Shown here: positions 58,714 through 64,000 of the stretch, piece by piece | Position numbering within the stretch: the first letter of the stretch is position 1 | Layout: each line of letters starts with the position of its first letter | NCBI RefSeq assembly: GCF_014127485.1 | Contig: NZ_CP059903.1 | Location: forward strand, 744,001-808,000 | DNA from: Nocardioides dongkuii | GTDB taxonomy: Bacteria > Actinomycetota > Actinomycetes > Propionibacteriales > Nocardioidaceae | DNA length: 64,000 nt | Reading direction: 5' to 3' | Program-made: the position numbers and the translations under genes | The notes under the pieces: generated by a model | Seen by the model: the letters and a program-made list of their open reading frames with translations, nothing else | The model's database searches: none | What the model was told of the DNA's origin: nothing

Positions 58714-59447
58714 GCCAGCGCCTCCCGGACCCGGTCCAGGGCGGCGTCCACGCCGAGGTCGACCACCGTGGTGGCGGTCTCGACGACGGCGTCGTGGCGG
58801 CCCAGGGTCGGGTCGGCGACGACGGTGACGCCGTGGGCGGCCAGCGCCTCGGCGGCGGCGTGGGAGCGGACGTCGGGGTGGACGCGGACGGTCGTGGGGA
58901 CGCCGTCGGGCAGCACCTCCAGCGCGCGGCGTACGACGTCGCCCGCGGGGTCGGCCGCGGTGGCGAGCTCGCGGCCCAGCAGGGCGGCGGTGAGCTCACG
59001 GGCGAGGCGCAGCGCCTCGTCCTCGACGGCGGCGCTCACCGCGGCGGCGGCGTCCTGGAAGGACGCGGCGGCCCGGACCAGCGCGGCCACGGCGTCGGCG
59101 TGCTCGGCCTGCCGGCGCCGCTCGGCGAGCTGCTGGGCGTGGGCGGCCTCGTCGGCCTCGTCGGCGGCCCGGGCCGCGGCCTCCCGGCGGCCCTCCGCCC
59201 AGCCCACGGCGTACCCCTGCGCGCGGGCGGCGGCGGCGGTGCTCTCGGCGAGCCGGCCGAGCGCGCGCTCGGTGACCTCGTCCCCGAGGACGGCGCGGTC
59301 GCCGAGCCGGGTCCAGGACCCGTCGCGGAGCTCCGGGGTGACCAGGCCGACGGCGCCGACGGCCTCGGGCCCGCGCAGCACGGCGGCGGCCGGGGCGTCG
59401 TACGCCTCGAAGGGCAGGACCGCCAGCGGGCTACTCGACGAACTCAT
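58710..59447 (-). CDS. fliH: Flagellar assembly protein FliH
   Basis: 245-aa regulator that links FliI to the C ring. The central part (about residues 70-130) is an Ala/Glu/Arg-rich helix with a GWAEGRREAAARAADEADEA stretch; the C-terminal domain (LARELTAALLGREL, RVHPDVRS, VVADPTLGRHDAVVET) resembles the V-type ATPase E/FliH fold that binds FliI. The gene overlaps fliG by 17 nt and fliI by 4 nt. Weak conservation is normal for FliH; position supports the call. Confidence 0.9.
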   Translation of the reverse strand: MSSSSSPLAVLPFEAYDAPAAAVLRGPEAVGAVGLVTPELRDGSWTRLGDRAVLGDEVTERALGRLAESTAAAARAQGYAVGWAEGRREAAARAADEADEAAHAQQLAERRRQAEHADAVAALVRAAASFQDAAAAVSAAVEDEALRLARELTAALLGRELATAADPAGDVVRRALEVLPDGVPTTVRVHPDVRSHAAAEALAAHGVTVVADPTLGRHDAVVETATTVVDLGVDAALDRVREALA

Positions 59448-60444
59448 CGTCGCCTCCTCGGCGGACCATGATCTGGCCCTGCTCCTCGAGCTGGCGGATG
59501 GTGCGGATGACGCCCTGCTGGGCCTCCTCCACCTGCGCGAGGCGGACCGGGCCGAGCAGCTCGATCTCCTCGACCAGGCTCTGCCCGGCGCGCTCGGAGA
59601 GGTTGCGCACGATCTTGTCGCGGACGTTGTCCGGGACCCCCTTGAGCGCGAGCGCCAACGAGGCCGTCTCGACCTGCCGCAGCACCTGCTGCACGGAGCG
59701 GTCGTCGAGCTTCGTGATGTCCTCGAACATGAACATCCGGCTCCGGACCTCCTCGGCCAGCGCCTGGTCGAGGGACTCGAGGCCCTCGACGATCTGGCGC
59801 TCGGTCGAGCGGTCGGAGCGGTTGATGATGTCGACGAGCGGGTCGAGGCCGCCGACCCGGGACATGTCCTGGGGCTGCAGCATCGAGGAGAGCTTGCGCT
59901 CGAGCGTGGCCTCGACCCCGCGCACGATGTCGGGCGAGGTCCGGTCCATGACCGCGATCCGGTGGGCGACCTGCGCCTGCTGGTCGGCGGGCAGCCCGGA
60001 GAGCAGCAGCGAGGCCTTGTCGGGCGTCATGTGGGCGAGCACCAGGGCGATGACCTGCGGGTGCTCGTCGACGATGAAGGAGCGCAGCTGCGCCGGGTCG
60101 GCCCGGTGCAGGAACTGGAAGGGCATCTGCACCGCGGCGGCGTGCAGCCGGGCGATGATCTCGGCGGCGCGCTCGGGGCCCATGGACTGCTCGAGGAGCT
60201 GCTGGGCGTACACGAGGCCGCCGCGGCTGATCGCGGTGCGCGCGGTCATCAGCTCGTGGGCCTCCTGCAGCACCGCCTGGGTCTCGGGGGCGCTGATCGA
60301 GTCCAGGCGCGCGATCTCGGCGGTGACCGCCTCGACCTCGGTGTCGCTGAGGTGGCTGAGCACCTCGGCGGCCCTGTCCCGGCCGAGCTGGACCAGCAGG
60401 ACCGCGGCCTTGCGGGTGCCCAGGGAGGCGACGGCGGTGCTCAC
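59431..60444 (-). CDS. fliG: Flagellar motor switch protein FliG
   Basis: 337-aa torque-generating protein of the C ring. N-terminal domain binds FliF; the middle domain contains the EHPQ motif (SFIVDEHPQVIALVLAHMTP); the C-terminal domain carries the charged helix that meets MotA (DIINRSDRSTERQIVEGLES, SRMFMFEDITKLDDRSVQQV). GTG 60444 was taken as start, overlapping the fliF stop by 4 nt. Full length. Confidence 0.97.
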   Translation of the reverse strand: MSTAVASLGTRKAAVLLVQLGRDRAAEVLSHLSDTEVEAVTAEIARLDSISAPETQAVLQEAHELMTARTAISRGGLVYAQQLLEQSMGPERAAEIIARLHAAAVQMPFQFLHRADPAQLRSFIVDEHPQVIALVLAHMTPDKASLLLSGLPADQQAQVAHRIAVMDRTSPDIVRGVEATLERKLSSMLQPQDMSRVGGLDPLVDIINRSDRSTERQIVEGLESLDQALAEEVRSRMFMFEDITKLDDRSVQQVLRQVETASLALALKGVPDNVRDKIVRNLSERAGQSLVEEIELLGPVRLAQVEEAQQGVIRTIRQLEEQGQIMVRRGGDDEFVE

Positions 60445-62033
60445 GAGGGACGCTCCACGAGCCAGCCGCGCAGCAGCTCCGCGACGTCCTCGGGCTGACG
60501 CTCGATGAGCGCGTTGAGCTCGTGGCGCATCTGGCCGGCCTCGTCCAGCTCGGCCTGCTCCAGCGCGAGGGCGGCAGGGGTGGTGGTCTCCAGCGCGGCG
60601 GTGTTCCGGGCCTGGTCGGCCCTCAGCTGCTCCACGAGGTACGACGTCGCCTCCTGCCGGGCCTTGTTCCGCCGGCGGGCGGTGACCCAGGCCAGGAGCA
60701 GCAGCAGCAGCACCAGGACGGCCAGGCCGGCCTTGCGGATCAGGTCCATCCGGGCGCTGGCGGCGTCCGCCTTCGCGGCCGCCTCCAGCTCCGCCGCGGC
60801 CGCGTCCTCCGCGGACCGGTTGAAGGGCAGGGAGGAGACCTTGACGGTGTCGCCGCGCGCCTTGTCGATGCCGATGGTGGCGGCCACCAGGCCGCGGATC
60901 TCGTTCGGGTCGACGTTGCCGGCGGCCTCGCCGTCGAGCACCACGCCGACGTGCTGCGACTCGATCGCGCCGGGGGCGGTCTCGCGGCGCTCGACACGGG
61001 ACCCGACAGCGTTGTCCTGGGTGACCTGCTCCTTCTCGTAGCTGCCGTCGGTCGCGGCGGCGCCGGTCTCCTCGGTCTGGCCGTCCGGGCCGACCACGCC
61101 GCCGGCGGCGCCCGGGGCCCCGTCGACGCCGTTGTAGGACTCGGTGGAGGTGGCGGTCGAGAAGGGGACGGCGTTGCCCTCCTCGTCGTACTCGGTGGTC
61201 TCGGTGACGGTCTTGTCGAAGTCGAGGTCGACGGTGACCTGCACGGTGGAGTTCCCGGCGCCGACGACCTGGTCGAGCATCCGCTGCAGCCGGCCGTTGA
61301 GCTCGTCCTGGACCGCCTTGACCTGCTCGTTGCGGGTGGTGGCCGCGGCGCCGCCGCCGGCGCTGTCCGGCGCGGTCAGCACCCGGCCGGTGGAGTCGGC
61401 GACCGTGACGTTCTCGGGGTCCATGCCGTCGATGCTGGAGGCGACGAGGTGGACCACGGCCTGCACCTGGCTGCTCTCGAGGGAGTTGCCCGGGGAGGTC
61501 TGTAGCAGCACCGAGGCAGTGGAGGGCTCCTGCTCGTCGGCGAAGACCTCCTTCTCCGGCAGCGCGAGGTGGACGACGGCGGTCTGCACGTCGTCGATGC
61601 CCTCGATGGTGGTGGAGAGCTCGCCCTCCATCGCGCGCTTGAAGTCGGTCTGCCACTGGTCCTCGGAGGTGGAGAGGCCCTGGTCGTCGAGGAGCGAGTA
61701 GCCGCCCTCGGAGCTGGTGGGCAGGCCCTCGCCGGACAGCTCGATCCGGGTCTCGTAGACCTGGTCGCGGGGCACCATCACGGTGCCGCCGCCGCCGGCG
61801 ATCTCGTAGGGGACGCCCTGGGACTCCAGCTGCTCGACGACCGCCGAGGCGTCGGTCGAGGACAGGTTGGAGAACAGCGGGGCGTAGCTCGGCGTGGACG
61901 CCCAGCGGAAGACCATGAACCCGCCGAGCAGGAGCGCCAGCGTGCCCAGCACGGCGACGACCTTCTGCCCGGTGGTGAAGGCGGCGAACGACTGGCGGAG
62001 CTTGCCGGTCAGCCGGGTGATCGTGTCCTTCAT
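60441..62033 (-). CDS. fliF: Flagellar MS-ring protein FliF
   Basis: 530-aa protein that forms the membrane-supramembrane ring. Two membrane helices are seen (about residues 25-45 and 438-455, AGLAVLVLLLLLLAWV). Between them are the ring-building motifs (YAPLFSNLSSTDASAVVEQL, GVPYEIAGGGGTVMVPRDQV, TSVLLQT-like ASVLLQTSPGNSL) and an acidic Gly-rich insert with YNGVDGAPGAAGG. The C-terminal tail (NALIERQPEDVAELLRGWLV) binds FliG. ATG 62033 shares a base with the fliE stop. Confidence 0.97.
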   Translation of the reverse strand: MKDTITRLTGKLRQSFAAFTTGQKVVAVLGTLALLLGGFMVFRWASTPSYAPLFSNLSSTDASAVVEQLESQGVPYEIAGGGGTVMVPRDQVYETRIELSGEGLPTSSEGGYSLLDDQGLSTSEDQWQTDFKRAMEGELSTTIEGIDDVQTAVVHLALPEKEVFADEQEPSTASVLLQTSPGNSLESSQVQAVVHLVASSIDGMDPENVTVADSTGRVLTAPDSAGGGAAATTRNEQVKAVQDELNGRLQRMLDQVVGAGNSTVQVTVDLDFDKTVTETTEYDEEGNAVPFSTATSTESYNGVDGAPGAAGGVVGPDGQTEETGAAATDGSYEKEQVTQDNAVGSRVERRETAPGAIESQHVGVVLDGEAAGNVDPNEIRGLVAATIGIDKARGDTVKVSSLPFNRSAEDAAAAELEAAAKADAASARMDLIRKAGLAVLVLLLLLLAWVTARRRNKARQEATSYLVEQLRADQARNTAALETTTPAALALEQAELDEAGQMRHELNALIERQPEDVAELLRGWLVERPS

Positions 62034-62383
62034 CAGACCTGCATCCGCATGATCTCGGTGAACGCCTCGACCGCCTTGTTGCGGACGGCGACCGTCACCT
62101 GGGTGGTCGCCGCGGCCTGCGAGGCCGCGATCGTGTAGTCGTGGAGGTTCTCGAGCTCACCGGTGGCGGCCTGCACGGCCAGCGAGTCGCTGGTGCGCTG
62201 CACGCCGTCGAGACGGTCCAGGCCGTCGAGGACGAGGTCGCCGAAGTCGGGACCGGAGGAGCGGGAGGCGGAGACGCCGGAGACGCCGGAGGTGGCGGCG
62301 GCCGGGGCCGTGGGGACCTGGGGGGCGACGTACGGCGTGAAGCCGGCCGCGCCGGCGAGGCCCTCGATGCCGGAGACGCTCAT
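62033..62383 (-). CDS. fliE: Flagellar hook-basal body complex protein FliE
   Basis: 116-aa junction protein between the MS ring or export gate and the rod. The C-terminal two-thirds are conserved ([55 protein letters not shown]). ATG 62383 lies in the flgC stop (ATGA-like sharing) and the stop shares a base with fliF. The protein is exported despite no signal peptide, as known for FliE. Confidence 0.95.
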   Translation of the reverse strand: MSVSGIEGLAGAAGFTPYVAPQVPTAPAAATSGVSGVSASRSSGPDFGDLVLDGLDRLDGVQRTSDSLAVQAATGELENLHDYTIAASQAAATTQVTVAVRNKAVEAFTEIMRMQV

Positions 62384-62775
62384 CAGCGGTTGCCGATCTG
62401 GATCGCGCTGGCGTAGGCGTCCTGGGCGAACTGGGTCACCTGCGAGGAGGCCTGGAAGCCGCGCTGCGCCATGATCAGCTGGCTCATCTGGCTGGTGAGG
62501 TCCATCGCGGGGCCGCGGACGTAGCCGTCCTCGTCGGCGAGCGGGTGGTCGGGGGAGTGCACCAGCACGCCCTCGGGGTCGCCGGTCGCGATGCCGGCGA
62601 CGTCGACGCCGCCGTCGGGACGGGCCTGCGCCACCACCATCTGCGCGGTGAAGGCGTCCTCGTCGGTCGAGGTCATCGTGTTGACGTTGGCGATGTTGCT
62701 GCCGATCGTGTCCAGCCAGGTCTGGTGCATGCCGAGGCCGGAGCCGGCGATGCGGAGCAGGTCGAAGGCGCCCAT
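62383..62775 (-). CDS. flgC: Flagellar basal-body rod protein FlgC
   Basis: 130-aa proximal rod protein. N-terminal [20 protein letters not shown] then SNIANVNTM is the conserved flagellar rod pattern, and the C-terminus [20 protein letters not shown] ends in the usual helix. Length matches the family. Start ATG and stop share bases with flgB and fliE respectively. Confidence 0.95.
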   Translation of the reverse strand: MGAFDLLRIAGSGLGMHQTWLDTIGSNIANVNTMTSTDEDAFTAQMVVAQARPDGGVDVAGIATGDPEGVLVHSPDHPLADEDGYVRGPAMDLTSQMSQLIMAQRGFQASSQVTQFAQDAYASAIQIGNR

Positions 62776-63149
62776 CAGGAGGCACTCGCCGCGGTCTTGA
62801 GGTGCTCGAAGCGGTCGGTCACGGCGCGGGTCACCATCTGGTACTGGAACTGCGACTGCATCGCCGCGAGGGTCTCCTTGCGGAGGTCCACGTTGTTCCC
62901 GTTGGCGCCGACCGGGGTGTCCACGGCGACGGTGCTGATGCCGGCCCGGGCCAGGTCGGCGGCGGGGTCGTCGGAGCCGAGGGCGTCGGTGAGCGCGCTC
63001 TCGAAGTCGACGGCCACGGCGCGGAAGCCGGGGGTGTCGACGTTCGCGAGGTTGTCGGCGATCGTGCGCTGGCGCAGCGACAGCCCGTCGAGCGCGAAGC
63101 CGAGGGCAGCCGACACGGGGTCGGACGCCGAGAAGGCAGGAACGGACAC
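62775..63149 (-). CDS. flgB: Flagellar basal-body rod protein FlgB
   Basis: 124-aa proximal rod protein and the first gene of the basal-body run. It has the pattern [20 protein letters not shown] then [12 protein letters not shown] and a C-terminal helix [23 protein letters not shown] 63149 is preceded by GGAGAGG. A flagellar-type promoter lies about 80-100 bp upstream, in the 126-bp gap after the next gene on the same strand. Confidence 0.95.
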   Translation of the reverse strand: MSVPAFSASDPVSAALGFALDGLSLRQRTIADNLANVDTPGFRAVAVDFESALTDALGSDDPAADLARAGISTVAVDTPVGANGNNVDLRKETLAAMQSQFQYQMVTRAVTDRFEHLKTAASAS

Positions 63150-63225
63150 GGGGGACCTCTCCAGGAGGAAGCGAGGTGCCGGTCCGTCGGCGGGTGTGCT
63201 GAGCAGTCCCTGCTCTGGGAGGTGG

Positions 63226-63251
63226 ATCGGTCGGGGTCGTGCCGATCTGAG
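63226..63251 (-). promoter_or_regulatory. Flagellar (FliA/sigma-28 type) promoter for flgB
   Basis: CTCA (63251-63248) and ACCGAT (63231-63226) are 16 bp apart on the - strand, about 77-102 bp before the flgB start. It would drive flgB-flgC-fliEFGHIJ and beyond. Confidence 0.58.
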
Positions 63252-63275
63252 GACTTTCTTTTCTCGGGGTGCCGC

Positions 63276-63770
63276 TCAGGCGAGGACGAGGGCCAGCCGG
63301 CCGGCGCCGTACCCGGCGACGTCGACCCGCAGGTCGAGGCGGCGGCCGAGCACCTGGGTGCGGGCGCGCAGGTCGGCCGGCACCGGCGAGCCGGCCAGGT
63401 GGACGGCGTACGGGCGCAGCTGCGGGCCGTCGGCGCCGGCGAGGAGCGGCGCGACCTCGGTGATGAGGCGGTCCAGCCTCGCGCCGATCACCGGACCCAG
63501 GGTGCTCTCGGTGACCGCGGTCCGGGCGGCGGCGGGCGGCACCAGCGCCGACGCGGCCCCGGCGTACGCCGAGAGCGGCAGGTCGAGCACGACCAGGGCC
63601 CGCACCACCAGCGTGTCGTCGACGTACGACGCGACGCTGGCGGGGGTGAACTCGCTCACCGCGAGCGGCGGGCCGGGCCGGAGCGCGACCTCCCGGCGGA
63701 GTAGGTCGCCGAGCAGGTCGCGCACCTGCATGGGGCCGGGCAGGCGGACCGCCCCTGTCGACGCGTGCAT
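63276..63770 (-). CDS. Conserved-looking protein of the flagellar cluster, unknown function
   Basis: 164 aa, no signal peptide or membrane helix. It is Ala/Leu/Arg-rich with a proline-containing N-terminus (AVRLPGPMQVRDLLGDLLRR) and mixed alpha/beta pattern ending RRLDLRVDVAGYGAGRLALV. No known flagellar, chaperone or chemotaxis motif was recognised. The ATG at 63770 has AGGAG 9 nt upstream; a second ATG at 63731 (MQVRDLL) is possible. It sits between an unidentified gene and flgB on the same strand, so a flagellar role is only suggested by context. Confidence 0.6.
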   Translation of the reverse strand: MHASTGAVRLPGPMQVRDLLGDLLRREVALRPGPPLAVSEFTPASVASYVDDTLVVRALVVLDLPLSAYAGAASALVPPAAARTAVTESTLGPVIGARLDRLITEVAPLLAGADGPQLRPYAVHLAGSPVPADLRARTQVLGRRLDLRVDVAGYGAGRLALVLA

Positions 63771-63807
63771 GTGAGGGTGCTCCTGTTCTCAGGCGGATCG
63801 GGTGCGG

Positions 63808-64000
63808 CTACGCCGAGACGTCGACGTACGCCGGCACGTGGCGGCGCCCGGAGGCGCGGTCGACGCGGTCGACCACGGCCTGCTGCCGGGAGGTGTCGCC
63901 GAGACGGTCGGCCAGCTGCTCGAGGACGGCCTCCTGGCGGGCGAGGATCTCGTGCGCCCGGGCCTGGAGGGCGGTCGGGACCGGGCCCTGCGGGCTCGGG
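63808..64000 (-). CDS. Unidentified helical protein (5' truncated)
   Basis: The last 63 residues of a protein whose start lies beyond the window, reading in frame to TAG at 63808-63810. The visible part is a charged amphipathic helix (LQARAHEILARQEAVLEQLA) followed by a basic tail (RRHVPAYVDVSA). Helical character and position next to flagellar genes would fit a small chaperone such as FliT or FlgN, but no diagnostic motif is visible. Confidence 0.6.
   Translation of the reverse strand, partial: PSPQGPVPTALQARAHEILARQEAVLEQLADRLGDTSRQQAVVDRVDRASGRRHVPAYVDVSA

Overview
The window looks like the chromosome of a high-GC, motile actinobacterium, most likely Nocardioidaceae (Nocardioides-like). 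This is an inference from very high third-position GC, frequent GTG/TTG starts, an mce lipid-import operon, a fused CydDC, a mycobacterium-like serC/citA/pdxH neighbourhood and a complete flagellar export and basal-body cluster. No rRNA, tRNA, CRISPR array, transposase or prophage gene was seen. The DNA is gene-dense: no gap without a gene exceeds 300 bp.

Region 1 (1-8560, + strand): 3' part of an mce operon. A truncated mceA is followed by mceB-F, a Mce-associated membrane protein and a second Mce-associated protein with a degenerate J-like N-terminus, mostly joined by 4-nt stop/start overlaps. Region 2 (8561-16361): rpoB and rpoC with two promoter candidates upstream, a perfect 16-bp hairpin between the genes and a strong terminator after rpoC. 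Region 3 (16484-27197, + strand): a geranylgeranyl-reductase/MenJ-type flavoprotein and a tandem-Nudix protein; a palindrome cluster; then a tightly coupled six-gene run (hydroxyacid-oxoacid transhydrogenase, DUF1648 membrane protein, FAD/Fe-S 2-hydroxyacid dehydrogenase, a 29-residue membrane peptide, a methyltransferase, a tail-anchored propeller-like protein); then topoisomerase IB and a macrodomain hydrolase.

Region 4 (27194-36293): two REP-like palindromes between converging genes, serC (-), four small + genes (zinc ribbon, GNAT, ASCH-like, secreted M15-like peptidase), citA (-), pdxH (+) and a heterodimeric ABC exporter. Region 5 (36290-36579): a compact + strand unit with a promoter-like pair, a near-perfect Shine-Dalgarno, a 12-codon ORF and mutually exclusive hairpins.

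Region 6 (36580-64000, all - strand): flagellar genes, read right to left: two unidentified genes, flgB-flgC-fliE-fliF-fliG-fliH-fliI-fliJ, a dual NlpC/P60-lytic transglycosylase, fliK-flgD-flgE, flbD-motA-motB-fliL-fliM-fliN-fliO-fliP-fliQ-fliR-flhB, then flhA and a small membrane gene. The cydA-cydB-cydDC operon for cytochrome bd oxidase lies between flhB and flhA. Four sites matching CTCA-N16-[A/G]CCGA[A/T] lie just upstream of flgB, flbD, fliM and flhA. They look like promoters for a FliA/sigma-28-type factor and divide the cluster into transcription units, one of which restarts flagellar transcription after the cyd genes.
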